NCBI RefSeq assembly: GCF_900078335.1
Contig: NZ_FKBR01000031.1
Span: 55,441 to 98,144, forward strand
DNA length: 42,704 nt
DNA from: Bordetella trematum
Lineage (GTDB): Bacteria; Pseudomonadota; Gammaproteobacteria; Burkholderiales; Burkholderiaceae_B
Direction: 5' to 3'
The notes beneath the pieces were generated by a model. It was not told the DNA's origin and searched no databases. It worked only from the letters and a program-made list of their open reading frames with translations. Shown here piece after piece: positions 34,127 through 42,704 of the stretch (its first letter is position 1; each line of letters begins with the position of its first letter). The position numbers were made by a program, and so were the translations under genes.

Positions 34127-34154
34127 GCCTGCGGCACGCTGTGGTTTGCCCGCC

Positions 34155-35471
34155 TCAGACCGCCACGAAACACAACCGCAACACGCAAGGCCGAACTGAC
34201 ACGAATGCCGCCGAGCCGCCGGCGTTGTGCATCACGCGCCGCACGATCGCCAGGCCCAGACCGGATCCGGCGCTGACGGCCGCTCCCTTTCTGAAACGCT
34301 CGAACACGGCTTCACGATGGGCCGGGGGGATGCCATCGCCCTCATCGCAGATATCCAGCACAAACCCGTTTTCGCTGCGATGCAGGCGCAAGCGCACCTC
34401 CCCTTCACCATGCCACAGGGCGTTCTCCAGGCCGTTGCGGATCGCGTCCTTGATCTCCTCGGCGTGGCCGCGCACGACCGCCCCCTCGATCAAGGCCACC
34501 GACAGCCGGCGCCCGCAGGCGTCGTAGAGCGGCATCATGGCGGCGACCACCTCGCGGCAGACACGGGCCAGTCTCGCCCTGGCGGGTGCGGCGCCCTGGC
34601 GGGCACGCTCATGCTGCGCCAGCGACAGCAACTGATGCACGCGCCGGCGCAGATCCTGCATATTTCCCTGCACCGCGGGCCAATCCAGCGCGCCGTCGGC
34701 CTGGCCCTGCTGCAGGCGCAGATCCAGAACGGTCAGCGGCGTGCGCAGCTCATGGGCGGCATCGGCCACCAGTTGCCGCTCGCGCTCAAGGGCAAGCGTC
34801 AGCCGGTCCAGAGCCAGGTTGACCGCTGCTGCCAGCGGCGCGACCTCCTGCGGCATGCCCCGCAAATCGAGGCGATAGCCCGGATCCTCCGGCACGATCC
34901 CCTGCGTAGCGCGTGCCGCCCGCGCAAGAGGCGCAAGGCTGCGCTTGACCAGCCAGCGGATCAGCCAGGCCGCCAGCGCGGCCAGCGGCAGAAACAGCAG
35001 CAAGGCCTGCACATAGCGTGAGGACATGACCATGCCGATCACTTCCCGTTCACGGACGTCGTCCTTGGCAACCAGCAGCACAGCACCATCGGGCAGACGC
35101 AGGGCGGCGGTGATGACATCGCCCCTGCCGCGCGGCAGGCTCAGGTGGATGCCGGGCGTCAGCATGCGCAACTGCGCCTTGGACCGTGGTATCGGGCCGC
35201 TGCGATCCGGCGAGTACCACAGCAGCCCGCCCTGCCCGTCGTAAAGGGTGTAACTGAGCGCCCCGCCTGCATGGGTTGCGGGAAGCCGCCGCGGATCGCT
35301 CGCGGAGCTGAAACCGGCAGCGATCTCGGTGGCCTGCAACTGCATCAGGCTCAGCCGCAGATACGCCCCCGACTCATAGACAAACAGGATGACCGAGGCA
35401 AAGCCCAGCATGAACACCACTACCGCCGCCAGAAACACCCGCCCCTGCAGGCTGCGCAACCACGGCTTCAC
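34155..35471 (-). CDS. Sensor histidine kinase (OmpR-system type)
   Basis: A 438-residue inner-membrane kinase. TM1 is at about 12-31, a periplasmic sensor spans about 32-150, and TM2 is at about 153-174, followed by a HAMP-like region. The phosphoacceptor is H240 in DAAHELRTPL. The N box is GLENALWHGEG, G1 is DEGDGIPP and G2 is GSGLGLAIV. Layout matches PfeS/PirS-type sensors that detect siderophore-bound receptors or the siderophore itself. Its ATG overlaps the response regulator stop (ATGA), so the two form one operon. It lies 149 bp upstream of the TonB receptor gene, its likely target. Confidence 0.93.
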   Translation of the reverse strand: MKPWLRSLQGRVFLAAVVVFMLGFASVILFVYESGAYLRLSLMQLQATEIAAGFSSASDPRRLPATHAGGALSYTLYDGQGGLLWYSPDRSGPIPRSKAQLRMLTPGIHLSLPRGRGDVITAALRLPDGAVLLVAKDDVREREVIGMVMSSRYVQALLLFLPLAALAAWLIRWLVKRSLAPLARAARATQGIVPEDPGYRLDLRGMPQEVAPLAAAVNLALDRLTLALERERQLVADAAHELRTPLTVLDLRLQQGQADGALDWPAVQGNMQDLRRRVHQLLSLAQHERARQGAAPARARLARVCREVVAAMMPLYDACGRRLSVALIEGAVVRGHAEEIKDAIRNGLENALWHGEGEVRLRLHRSENGFVLDICDEGDGIPPAHREAVFERFRKGAAVSAGSGLGLAIVRRVMHNAGGSAAFVSVRPCVLRLCFVAV

Positions 35472-36151
35472 GCCCTGTCGACCTCTACCAGCCGGTAGCC
35501 CACGCCGCGCACCGTGTGGATCTGCACCGACGCCCGCCCCGCCACAAGACGTCGGCGCAGCCGCGACACCAGCGCCTCGATGGCATTGGGCGTAACACTC
35601 TCGTCGAGGTCGTAGAGCCGCTCCTCCACCCGGTCCTTGACCACGATGCGCGGGAAGGCACGCATCAACTCCTCCAGCAGCATCGACTCGCGACGCGGAA
35701 TGTCCTGTGAAGCGCCACCGATCAGCCAGGTACGAAAACGGCGCTCGTAACGCACATTGCCACGCGCCAGCTCCAGTCCGCAGGACTGCGTGCGCCGCAG
35801 CACCGCACGCAAACGCGCCACCAGCTCAGCGACCTCGAATGGCTTGAGCACGTAGTCGTCCGCGCCGCTTTCCAGCAGGCGGATACGGCTTTCGAGCGCA
35901 TCGCGCGCGGTCAGAACCAGGCATGGCACCCGCGCCGTGCGCCCCAGATTCACGCTCTCAAGCACCTGCACGCCGCCCATGTCCGGCAAGCCGAGATCCA
36001 GCACCATCGCGTCATAGCGGTCCCCCGCGGCCATATCGATGGCCTGCCCGCCATTGCCGGCAACCTCGACATCGAAACCCTCCCGGGTCAGATGGGTACT
36101 CAGCAGCCCGCTCAAGGCGGCGTTGTCTTCGATCAAGAGCAATCTGGTCAT
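35468..36151 (-). CDS. OmpR-family response regulator
   Basis: A 227-residue regulator. The receiver domain (1-118) has E8-D9, phosphorylation site D52 in VLDLGLPD, T81 and K103 in VLKPF. The C-terminal winged helix (about 125-222) contains PRRESMLLEELMRAFPRIVVKDRVEERLYD and EALVSRLRRRL...VRGVGYRL. The DNA-binding domain belongs to the QseB/PmrA/PfeR-like subgroup. It is first in the regulator-kinase operon, 54 bp downstream of a strong Fur box, so iron starvation should raise its expression. Its expected targets are the receptor and reductase genes that follow. Confidence 0.95.
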   Translation of the reverse strand: MTRLLLIEDNAALSGLLSTHLTREGFDVEVAGNGGQAIDMAAGDRYDAMVLDLGLPDMGGVQVLESVNLGRTARVPCLVLTARDALESRIRLLESGADDYVLKPFEVAELVARLRAVLRRTQSCGLELARGNVRYERRFRTWLIGGASQDIPRRESMLLEELMRAFPRIVVKDRVEERLYDLDESVTPNAIEALVSRLRRRLVAGRASVQIHTVRGVGYRLVEVDRA

Positions 36152-36204
36152 GACGGGAAAATACGGACCGCCCGAGCCGACGGCCTAAGCTGTAAATAAC
36201 GTAA

Positions 36205-36219
36205 TGATAATCGTTAATA
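36205..36219 (-). promoter_or_regulatory. Candidate Fur box upstream of the two-component system
   Basis: The plus-strand TGATAATCGTTAATA matches the 7-1-7 Fur consensus at 11 of 14 positions. Against the classical 19-bp box about 14 of 19 match, including an unbroken AATGATAATC core (36203-36212). It lies 54 bp before the response-regulator ATG in an AT-rich segment that also fits a promoter. Confidence 0.75.
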
Positions 36220-36310
36220 CTTCTTTTTAAAAAAGGAGGGACAGCCGGGAAAACCGGAGGACCCCGGCGAGCAACCCCGGTCCGCTCAAGCGAAGCCGGC
36301 CCCGCAGCCC

Positions 36311-37279
36311 CTAGCCGCCGCGGTAACGCTCCCGATAGCTCACGGGCGACATGCCGCAATGCTTGCTGAAGATCTCCCGGAAAGCCTTGCTATCGTTATA
36401 GCCAACGTCGTACATGACTTCGGCCACACTCTTGCGAGAACTCTCCAGACGCTGCTTGGCGGCCTCCACGCGCACGCGCTGCAGGTATTCGACAATGCTG
36501 TTGCCGGTGGCCAGACGAAAGCGTCGCTCCAGGCTGCGCCGCCCCAGCGCGTGTCGGCGGGCCAGCTCTTCGACGGTGATTTTCTGCGTATAACGGTCTT
36601 CGATATCGCTCTGTACCGCCTGCACCACCGGGTCCGCATGTGATTTCTGCCCCATGAAGACCGAAAATGGCAACTGGCTCTGCCGGCCCCAGTCGAGCTG
36701 GAAATACTTGGCGCACCAGATGGCGGTCTCGCGATCGGTATCGCGCTCGATCAGATGCAGCACCAGATGCGCGGCGGAGAACGCGCCGCCGCTGGTGTAA
36801 ATGCCCCCATCGGCCAGGACAATGCGATCACTGACCCATTGCACCTGCGGGAACAGGCTGGCATAGAGCGGCAGTGCCGCCCAGTGCACCACGGCCTGGC
36901 GGCCGTCCAGGACCCCACCCGCGGCCAGCAGCGCGGCACCCATGCACAGACTCGCCACCTCGCCTCCTGCGCAGCGATGGCACGACAGCCATTCGATCAT
37001 CGCCCGATTGGATGCCACGGCGTCCGGCACCGCCCCCATCAGGGGCGGCGCAATGCAGATATCGATATCACGGGCGTCGGCCAGCACCCCATCGGCCTGC
37101 ACCGTGATGCGGCCTTCGTCCAGGCGCACCTGCGGCGTCACGGCCAGGGTGCGCAACGAGAATCGCGGTGCGCGCCCCTGCATGCGCAGATATTCATTGG
37201 CGGCCAGAAATCCTTGCCTGGCCGTCTCGAGCGAAGCGATGTTGGCCGCCTGCGGCAACAGGAAGACGATGTTTTTCAT
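36311..37279 (-). CDS. GlxA-family AraC-type transcriptional regulator
   Basis: A 322-residue regulator of the GlxA family. Residues about 3-190 are a DJ-1/PfpI-like (class I glutamine-amidotransferase-fold) domain with the elbow cysteine in ASLCMGAALLAAGGVLDG. Residues about 220-320 are the AraC DNA-binding pair of helix-turn-helix motifs (TVEELARRHALGRRSLERRFRLATGNSIVEYLQRVRVEAAKQRLE and VGYNDSKAFREIFSKHCGMSPVSYRERY). I chose the ATG at 37279 (MKNIVFLLPQ). Known members control amino-acid-derivative catabolism. It is divergent from a DUF1428 gene, with a twin direct repeat between them. Confidence 0.93.
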   Translation of the reverse strand: MKNIVFLLPQAANIASLETARQGFLAANEYLRMQGRAPRFSLRTLAVTPQVRLDEGRITVQADGVLADARDIDICIAPPLMGAVPDAVASNRAMIEWLSCHRCAGGEVASLCMGAALLAAGGVLDGRQAVVHWAALPLYASLFPQVQWVSDRIVLADGGIYTSGGAFSAAHLVLHLIERDTDRETAIWCAKYFQLDWGRQSQLPFSVFMGQKSHADPVVQAVQSDIEDRYTQKITVEELARRHALGRRSLERRFRLATGNSIVEYLQRVRVEAAKQRLESSRKSVAEVMYDVGYNDSKAFREIFSKHCGMSPVSYRERYRGG

Positions 37280-37300
37280 GCAGAAAAGCATACGCCCGGC

Positions 37301-37334
37301 GATTGTCGCAATCCACCCTCAAGATTGTCGCAAT
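37301..37334. promoter_or_regulatory. Candidate AraC-type operator (12-bp direct repeat)
   Basis: GATTGTCGCAAT occurs exactly twice, at 37301-37312 and 37323-37334, a 22-bp period (two helical turns). This layout is typical of AraC-family half-sites. It lies just upstream of the GlxA-type gene start and about 120 bp before the DUF1428 gene. Confidence 0.6.
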
Positions 37335-37454
37335 TTCCTATCTGAGCCAGACACGCCCACCGATACAGTGAGGTTCACCGGAATACGGCCCGGACCGGAA
37401 TCGGCCGGCGACCGCCCCGCTCCCACTGAAGCACGCCAATCCAAGGAAGGATCC

Positions 37455-37811
37455 ATGGAAAAATATATTGACGGTTTCCTGCTGCCCCTGCCCCGGGCCA
37501 ATCTTGAAAACTATCGAAAAATGTCCGAACAGGCACAGATCGTCTGGCGGGAACACGGAGCGCTGGATTACCGCGAATGCGTGGCTGAAGACATCGACAA
37601 GGAAGGCGTTGCTTCATTTCGCGCTGCAGTCGGCGCGCATGAGGACGAGACCGTCGTGTTCGCCTGGATCACCTACGCCAGCAAGGCTGAACGCGACCGC
37701 ATCAATGCCCTGGCGATGGCCGATCCGCGCCTGACCGGAAATTGCTGCGAGGGCGTGTTCGACTTCAAGCGCATGTGCTGGGGCGGTTTCACCACCCTGG
37801 TCGGACACTAG
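37455..37811 (+). CDS. DUF1428 family protein
   Basis: A 118-residue protein, the whole length of the DUF1428 family ([46 protein letters not shown], ending [18 protein letters not shown]). The fold is a dimeric ferredoxin-like alpha/beta barrel related to EthD/ABM-type proteins. No enzymatic activity is established. An AAGGAAGG site precedes the ATG. It is divergent from the GlxA-type regulator and is likely its target, since a 22-bp-period repeat lies in the shared region. Confidence 0.92.
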   Translation: MEKYIDGFLLPLPRANLENYRKMSEQAQIVWREHGALDYRECVAEDIDKEGVASFRAAVGAHEDETVVFAWITYASKAERDRINALAMADPRLTGNCCEGVFDFKRMCWGGFTTLVGH

Positions 37812-38307
37812 AGCAACGATCGGGCGCACCGCCCGCCGGCGGCGCGCCCGATGGCTCGGCGCCTCCCCCCTCTTCCGCACGCGCCGCGCCTCCCGCCTGC
37901 CCCGACAGCCCGGCGCGCGCCAAGCTGCCGCCAGCTTGCGCGCCTTGCCCCTCCAGGCCAGCCGCCGCAGCGCCAAGGCCGATACAATCCCCGCTCGGCA
38001 ACCCCGGACGAGGCCACACCGTGGGCAGGCAACGCCCCTCGCACCCGCATCGGCGCCTGCCGCGGCACGGGGTCGACCTGTGCTGTGCAAGCGATTTACA
38101 GAATGGTCTGATACCCGCCCGCCCGGCCTGACGCCAAGGGGGCCGGCAGCGTCTCCTGCGGTGTTACCCTCTTCAGGATTCGGCCCCGGCTCGGCTGCCA
38201 TGACCGACCGGCGTCGCCAGCGCGCGCAAACGCCCGCCGCCGACGGCCCCCCCATTCAACCGCCCGGCAAACAAACGGGCCTGAGTTTCAGACTGTCCAG
38301 AAAAAGC
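37812..38307. other. GC-rich spacer before mutS, no gene seen
   Basis: This 496-bp stretch has open frames on both strands, including one continuous upstream with mutS, but their translations are Pro/Arg/Ala-rich with no family resemblance. Short GC-rich inverted repeats directly after the DUF1428 stop could terminate it. A mutS promoter should lie here, but I see no convincing hexamer pair. Confidence 0.55.
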
Positions 38308-40935
38308 ATGTCGCAAGCCATCGATTCCAAACATACCCCCATGATGCAGCAGTACCTGCGGCTGAAAGCGGAGGCCGGGCCGCTGCTGCTGTTCTACCGC
38401 ATGGGGGACTTCTATGAAATGTTCTACGAGGACGCCGAGCGCGCCGCGCGGCTGCTCAACGTCACGCTGACCAAACGCGGCAACTCCAATGGCGCGCCCA
38501 TCCCCATGGCGGGGGTACCGGTGCACGCCATGGAGCAATACCTGGCACGCCTGGTCGCGCTGGGCGAATCGGTCGCAATCTGCGAGCAGATCGGCGACCC
38601 GGCGGCATCCAAGGGCCCGGTCGAGCGTCGCATCGTGCGCATTGTCACCCCCGGCACCCTGACCGATGAGGCCCTGCTGCCCGCCAAGGCGGACCGCGCC
38701 CTGGCCGCCGTGTGCGTCAGCGGCAAGCGCGAGCCGCGCGCCGGCATCGCCTGGCTGAATCTGGCCAGCGGCGAATTCCAGGCAACCGAATGCGCCCCCG
38801 CCCAACTGGACTCCGAACTGCACCGCATCGCACCGGCTGAACTCATCTATGCCGACGGCGCCGAACTCGACAGCACCTACGGCGGCGCGCGCAGCCGGGT
38901 GCCGGACTGGCACTTCGAGGCCGACGGTGCGCGCTCCCAGCTGCTGTCCCACTTCAAGACCGACTCGCTGGCCGGCTTCGACATCGAAGACATGCCGGCG
39001 GCGATCTGCGCGGCCGGCGCGCTGCTGCGCTACGCCGCCCGAACCCAATCGCAGACCCTGGCGCATGTGCAAACCATCCATGCCGAACGCGCCGGCCAGT
39101 ATGTGCTGATGGACCCCGTCACACGGCGCAACCTGGAGCTGACGCTGACGCTTTCCGGCGAGGACGCGCCCACCCTGTTTTCGTTGCTGGACGATTGCCG
39201 CACGCCCATGGGCAGCCGCCTGTTGCGCCGCTGGCTGCACCACCCCTTGCGTGAGAATGCGCCGGTTGCCGCCCGCCAGCAGGCCATCAGCATGCTGCTG
39301 ACGGCACGTCTGGAAATGGCGCAGACCTTCGGCGCAGCCGGCCTGCTGGAAACACTGCGCGGCGCGCTGGGCGCGTTTCCCGACATCGAGCGCATCGCCG
39401 CGCGCCTGGCGCTGCGCTCCGTGCGCCCGCGCGAGCTGGCCAGCCTGCGCGATGCGCTGGGTACGTTGCCGCAGCTGCAACGCCTGCTTGCCCCGTTGTC
39501 GGGCGACGGCCGCCTGGCTGAACTGGCCTCCCACCTGTCGCTGGATCCGGCCATCGGCGCCCTGCTGACCCAGGCCATCGCCCAGGAACCTGCGCTGGCG
39601 GTACGCGACGGCGGCGTCATCGCCGCTGGCTTCGACGCCGAACTGGACGAACTGCGCACGCTGGCGGCCGACAACGGCGAGTTCCTGCTCCAGCTGGAGG
39701 CGCGCGAACGCGAGCGCACCGGCATCAGCAACCTGCGGGTCGAGTTCAACCGCGTGCACGGTTTCTATATCGAGGTCACCAAGGGCCAGGCCGACAAGGT
39801 CCCGGAGGACTACCGGCGTCGCCAGACCCTGAAGAACGCCGAACGCTACATCACCCCGGAACTCAAGAGCTGGGAAGACAAGGTGCTGTCGGCCCAGGAT
39901 CGCTCCCTGGCGCGCGAAAAATGGCTGTTCGAACAGCTTTTGGATCATCTGGCCGGCGCCGTGCCGCCGCTGTCGGCAGCTGCTGCCGCGCTGGCCGAAC
40001 TCGATACGCTGGCCAGCCTCGCCGAGCACGCGCGCCGCCATGACTGGGTCGCCCCCGACCTGCTCGAAACTTCCGAGATCGACATCGAGGCGGGGCGCCA
40101 CCCGGTGGTCGAGCATGCCATCGAACGTTTCACGCCCAACCACTGCCGCCTGGACGCCACACGCCGCATGCTACTGATTACCGGCCCCAACATGGGGGGT
40201 AAGTCGACCTACATGCGCCAGGTGGCCCTGATCGCGCTGCTGGCGCGCACCGGCAGCTTCGTGCCTGCGCGGCGCGCGCGCATCGGACGGCTCGATCGCA
40301 TCTTCACCCGCATCGGCGCGGCCGACGACCTGGCCGGCGGACGCTCGACCTTCATGATGGAGATGACCGAAGCCGCCGCCATCCTGGCCGCCAGCACCGC
40401 GCACAGCCTGGTCCTGATGGACGAGATCGGCCGCGGCACGTCCACCTACGACGGGCTGGCGCTGGCCTGGGCCATCGCCCAGCGCCTGGTCACGCACAAC
40501 CGCGCCCTGACGCTGTTTGCCACCCACTACTTCGAACTCACGCGCCTGCCCTCGGAGCAGCCCACGGCAGCCAACGTCCACCTGGCGGCAGCCGAATCGG
40601 CCGGCGGCATCGTGTTCCTGCACGAAGTGCGCGAAGGCCCGGCCAGCCGCAGCTATGGTATTCAGGTCGCCCAGCGCGCCGGCATTCCGGCCGCCGTGAT
40701 CCGTCATGCCACGCGCGAACTGGAACGCCTCGAAGCCCAGGGCGCGCCCACGCCCCAGCTGGGCCTGTTTGCCGCCGCCCTGGACGCCGACGCCCACGAG
40801 CAGGCGCGCGATGAGCAGGACGCCGAACTCGACGCGCTGCACAGTCTGCGCCAGACTCTGGCCGACATCGACCCCGACAGCCTCACCCCGCGCGAAGCGC
40901 TGGAAGCCCTTTACCGTCTCAAGGCACTTTCATGA
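38308..40935 (+). CDS. mutS: DNA mismatch repair protein MutS
   Basis: An 875-residue MutS, the normal length. The frame is open upstream to 37936, but [22 protein letters not shown] at 38308 is the conserved start. Domain I has the mismatch-wedge F-x-E as F35/E37 in RMGDFYEMF. Lever and clamp domains follow. The ATPase has Walker [10 protein letters not shown] at 626-634, [16 protein letters not shown], Walker [16 protein letters not shown] and the ATHYFELT segment. A C-terminal QLGLF matches a beta-clamp-binding motif. It recognises mismatches and starts repair with MutL. The stop overlaps roxA by 4 bases (ATGA). Confidence 0.98.
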   Translation: MSQAIDSKHTPMMQQYLRLKAEAGPLLLFYRMGDFYEMFYEDAERAARLLNVTLTKRGNSNGAPIPMAGVPVHAMEQYLARLVALGESVAICEQIGDPAASKGPVERRIVRIVTPGTLTDEALLPAKADRALAAVCVSGKREPRAGIAWLNLASGEFQATECAPAQLDSELHRIAPAELIYADGAELDSTYGGARSRVPDWHFEADGARSQLLSHFKTDSLAGFDIEDMPAAICAAGALLRYAARTQSQTLAHVQTIHAERAGQYVLMDPVTRRNLELTLTLSGEDAPTLFSLLDDCRTPMGSRLLRRWLHHPLRENAPVAARQQAISMLLTARLEMAQTFGAAGLLETLRGALGAFPDIERIAARLALRSVRPRELASLRDALGTLPQLQRLLAPLSGDGRLAELASHLSLDPAIGALLTQAIAQEPALAVRDGGVIAAGFDAELDELRTLAADNGEFLLQLEARERERTGISNLRVEFNRVHGFYIEVTKGQADKVPEDYRRRQTLKNAERYITPELKSWEDKVLSAQDRSLAREKWLFEQLLDHLAGAVPPLSAAAAALAELDTLASLAEHARRHDWVAPDLLETSEIDIEAGRHPVVEHAIERFTPNHCRLDATRRMLLITGPNMGGKSTYMRQVALIALLARTGSFVPARRARIGRLDRIFTRIGAADDLAGGRSTFMMEMTEAAAILAASTAHSLVLMDEIGRGTSTYDGLALAWAIAQRLVTHNRALTLFATHYFELTRLPSEQPTAANVHLAAAESAGGIVFLHEVREGPASRSYGIQVAQRAGIPAAVIRHATRELERLEAQGAPTPQLGLFAAALDADAHEQARDEQDAELDALHSLRQTLADIDPDSLTPREALEALYRLKALS

Positions 40936-42119
40936 TCCTGGATCAGCCCCTCACCCTGCTCGGCGGCCTCAGCCCCGAGGTCTTCATGCGCCGCTACTGG
41001 CAACGCAAGCCACTGTTGATCCGGCAGGCCATCCCCGGCGTCAAGCCGCCCGAGAGCATCACCTCGCTGCGTAAAATGGCGCGCCGCGATGACGTCGAGT
41101 CGCGCCTGATCTGGCGCGAAGATGGCCAATGGCAGATGGAGAACGGCCCCTTCGCCCGCCTGCCCAAGCCCGCCGAGCCAGACTGGACACTGCTGGTGCA
41201 AAGCGTCGATCAGCACAGCGATGCCGCAGCCGAGCTCATGCAGCGCTTCCGTTTCATCCCGGATGCCCGGCTCGATGACCTGATGATCAGCGTGGCCTCC
41301 GATGGCGGCGGCGTGGGGCCGCACTTCGACAGCTATGACGTGTTTCTGCTGCAGGTCGCCGGCACGCGCCGCTGGCGCTATGGCCGCCAGAAAGACCTGT
41401 CGCTCGAACCCGGCCTGCCGCTGAAGATCCTGAGCCAGTTCGAACCGGAGCACGAGGCCGTGCTGGAGCCGGGCGACATGCTCTACCTGCCGCCTCAGGC
41501 CGCCCACGATGGCGTTGCCATCGGCGACGGCTGCGTCACGGTCTCTATCGGTTTTCGCGCTCCCACCCAGGCCATGCTCGCGCGCGGCCAGCTCGAAGCC
41601 GCCGCCGACCAGGCCATGGCGCGCATCGGTCTGCTGGGCGGGCCTTATGGCGAACCGGCACTGCCCGGCCCGCGACTGGACGGCCTTTATCGCGATCCTG
41701 GCCAACCCGCCACGGCCCAGCCTGCCGCCCTGCCCGACGCCTTGGTGCAGGCCACCCTGGCCACCCTCGACAAGCTGCGCTTTGACGACGCCCTGGCCGC
41801 CCGCTTCCTGGGCTGCTGGCTCACCGAACCCAACCAGATGGCGGTTTTCGACAGCCCGCTGGAGCACGTCGAACTGGAACACGACTGGCCTGACCGGGGT
41901 CGCCTGATGCTGGACCGCCGCAGCCGCATGCTCTATCGCGACAAGCAGCTGTTCATCAATGGCGAGACGGCCATGGTGCGCGCCGAACCGGCGCTGCGCC
42001 TGCTGGCCGACGCCCGCAGCCTGGACTGCACCGACCCCGCCTGCCGCAAGCTCAGCGACGAGGCACGCAGCTGCCTGGCCGACTGGCTGGATTCGGGCTG
42101 GTTGCACTACCGCGCCTGA
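40932..42119 (+). CDS. roxA: Ribosomal protein uL16 arginine 3-hydroxylase (cupin, RoxA/YcfD)
   Basis: A 395-residue JmjC-type 2-oxoglutarate/Fe(II) oxygenase. It begins [25 protein letters not shown], typical of YcfD. The iron triad is present as H131 and D133 ([20 protein letters not shown]) and H192 ([10 protein letters not shown]). A dimerisation region and C-terminal winged-helix part follow. The enzyme hydroxylates an arginine of ribosomal protein uL16. It is translationally coupled to mutS by ATGA overlap. A perfect 13-bp hairpin lies just after the stop. Confidence 0.93.
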   Translation: MILDQPLTLLGGLSPEVFMRRYWQRKPLLIRQAIPGVKPPESITSLRKMARRDDVESRLIWREDGQWQMENGPFARLPKPAEPDWTLLVQSVDQHSDAAAELMQRFRFIPDARLDDLMISVASDGGGVGPHFDSYDVFLLQVAGTRRWRYGRQKDLSLEPGLPLKILSQFEPEHEAVLEPGDMLYLPPQAAHDGVAIGDGCVTVSIGFRAPTQAMLARGQLEAAADQAMARIGLLGGPYGEPALPGPRLDGLYRDPGQPATAQPAALPDALVQATLATLDKLRFDDALAARFLGCWLTEPNQMAVFDSPLEHVELEHDWPDRGRLMLDRRSRMLYRDKQLFINGETAMVRAEPALRLLADARSLDCTDPACRKLSDEARSCLADWLDSGWLHYRA

Positions 42120-42126
42120 CACCGGT

Positions 42127-42155
42127 CCCCATCCGCGGCGTGGCCGCGGATGGGG
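42127..42155 (+). terminator. Hairpin after roxA
   Basis: CCCCATCCGCGGC pairs perfectly with GCCGCGGATGGGG over a 3-base loop, 7 bp after the roxA stop. There is no U-run, so it may end the mutS-roxA transcript by another route or protect its 3' end. Confidence 0.55.
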
Positions 42156-42163
42156 GAAATCCC

Positions 42164-42239
42164 GTAGCATCCGGACACCTCGAGATGACCAGGCCGCACA
42201 AAAAACAAATAAACCTGTCGCTCCGGTAACATCCGGACA
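42164..42239. repeat. Paired 14-bp direct repeat
   Basis: GTAGCATCCGGACA (42164-42177) and GTAACATCCGGACA (42226-42239) differ at one base and start 62 bp apart. They lie in the 271-bp spacer before the lipoprotein gene. The rest of the spacer shows no gene. Confidence 0.6.
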
Positions 42240-42390
42240 AGCCCCAAACATCGCGGCAAACACTGTTGCAGTTGGGATGCCTCCGCTTTAACTTCCCTAC
42301 GCCAGCAACGAGTCGATTCTTGTAGCCTGAGTACTGGTTTTCCCCGCTTGCCAACGGGGCCGACGAGTTTTCACAACAAGGAGTCTCGAC

Positions 42391-42648
42391 ATGATGAGCA
42401 AAACCCTGATCGCCGCTTCGGTCATGGCCGTCGCACTGGCCGCCTGCAATAAGGACGAGTCCGCCGCTCCGCCTGCCGACAATCCCGCGCCGACCAGCCC
42501 GAGCACCGCCCCCACCACGCCGGCCCCGACGCCGGAACCGGCTCCGCAGCCCGATGCCGCCCCGACGCCGTCGCCTGCGCCCAGCACGCCCGACACCACG
42601 CCGGGCGAGGGTTCGACCACGCCGGGTGGTGGCGCTTCGGCCTCGTAA
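42391..42648 (+). CDS. Small Pro/Thr-rich lipoprotein
   Basis: An 85-residue protein with a lipoprotein signal (MMSKTLIAASVMAVALAAC) whose lipobox LAAC makes C19 the lipidated residue. The mature part is almost all Pro, Ala, Thr, Ser and Gly, with repeated PAPTPEPAP-type stretches, and so is likely unstructured. An AAGGAG site lies upstream. No catalytic motif is present. It could be a spacer or envelope-tethered polypeptide. Pro-rich small lipoproteins vary quickly, so distant homology cannot be judged. Confidence 0.82.
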   Translation: MMSKTLIAASVMAVALAACNKDESAAPPADNPAPTSPSTAPTTPAPTPEPAPQPDAAPTPSPAPSTPDTTPGEGSTTPGGGASAS

Positions 42649-42674
42649 GCCGGCTCGTCCGCCATCTGTCTACG

Positions 42675-42704
42675 GCCTGCGCCGGGGGAAACCCCGGCGC
42701 AGGC
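42675..42704 (+). terminator. Terminator hairpin at window end
   Basis: GCCTGCGCCGGGG pairs with CCCCGGCGCAGGC across a GAAA loop, 26 bp after the lipoprotein stop. The window ends at the stem, so a U-run cannot be checked. Confidence 0.65.

Noticed and set aside
37936-38307. An N-terminal extension of MutS by 124 residues
   Set aside because: The extension is Pro/Arg/Ala-rich with no domain, and MutS proteins start at the conserved residue encoded at 38308.
38173-40143. A 656-residue frame antisense to mutS
   Set aside because: It is a shadow opposite a fully conserved MutS, with no independent start signal or domain.

Overview
The window looks like a chromosomal segment of a high-GC betaproteobacterium of the family Alcaligenaceae (Bordetella/Achromobacter-like). 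The evidence is two Bug/TctC-type periplasmic receptors each beside a divergent regulator, the lysC-tilS-accA-glycosylase-cysS block next to tRNA-Ser, mutS overlapping roxA, and overall codon and base use. No phage, insertion sequence or CRISPR array is visible. Genus is inferred from gene content, not from a search.

Layout. 1-8.1 kb: tRNA-Arg, a LysR regulator divergent from a 1183-residue fused ABC exporter, then a Bug receptor plus DUF2817 peptidase-like pair divergent from a second LysR regulator. 8.1-13.8 kb: tRNA-Ser and a minus-strand housekeeping run (cysS, 3-methyladenine glycosylase, accA, tilS, lysC). 14-20.6 kb: TPR protein, cyclophilin and lpxH coupled on the plus strand, then uppP, a TerC/CorC membrane protein and suhB on the minus strand, and trmJ. 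20.6-23.5 kb: a Bug receptor divergent from an IclR regulator, and a MscS-type channel. 23.5-28.5 kb: a tightly overlapping imelysin / di-haem / imelysin-like / DUF1513 operon of the iron-associated type, divergent from an NAD(P)H:FMN reductase. 30.1-36.2 kb: an iron-siderophore locus in which an OmpR-type two-component system, a TonB-dependent receptor, a small membrane protein and a PepSY reductase-like protein are transcribed in that order on the minus strand. 36.3-42.7 kb: a GlxA-type AraC regulator divergent from a DUF1428 gene, then mutS-roxA and a small lipoprotein.

The most unusual element is non-coding. Between the FMN reductase and the PepSY gene (29264-30160) lie six diverged repeat units of about 123-190 bp. 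Each unit begins with a TTATCCCC-type half facing a TGTGGA(T/C/A)AA half. The right half is a DnaA-box sequence read on the minus strand: three copies fit the TTWTNCACA consensus and three differ by one base. A second block (near ACTTGCAAT) recurs 61-67 bp downstream of the head. Two units also carry a GGGCAA...TTGCCC palindrome. The array could titrate or bind DnaA, or be an origin-like remnant; this is inference.

Regulation can be partly read from the sequence. Good Fur-box matches lie upstream of the response-regulator gene and inside the promoter region of the TonB receptor gene. The receptor promoter also has an 11-bp-period direct repeat suited to an OmpR-family regulator. A 12-bp direct repeat with 22-bp period lies upstream of the GlxA-type gene, paired 15-bp palindromes lie between the IclR and Bug genes, and a LysR-type palindrome lies before the ABC exporter.
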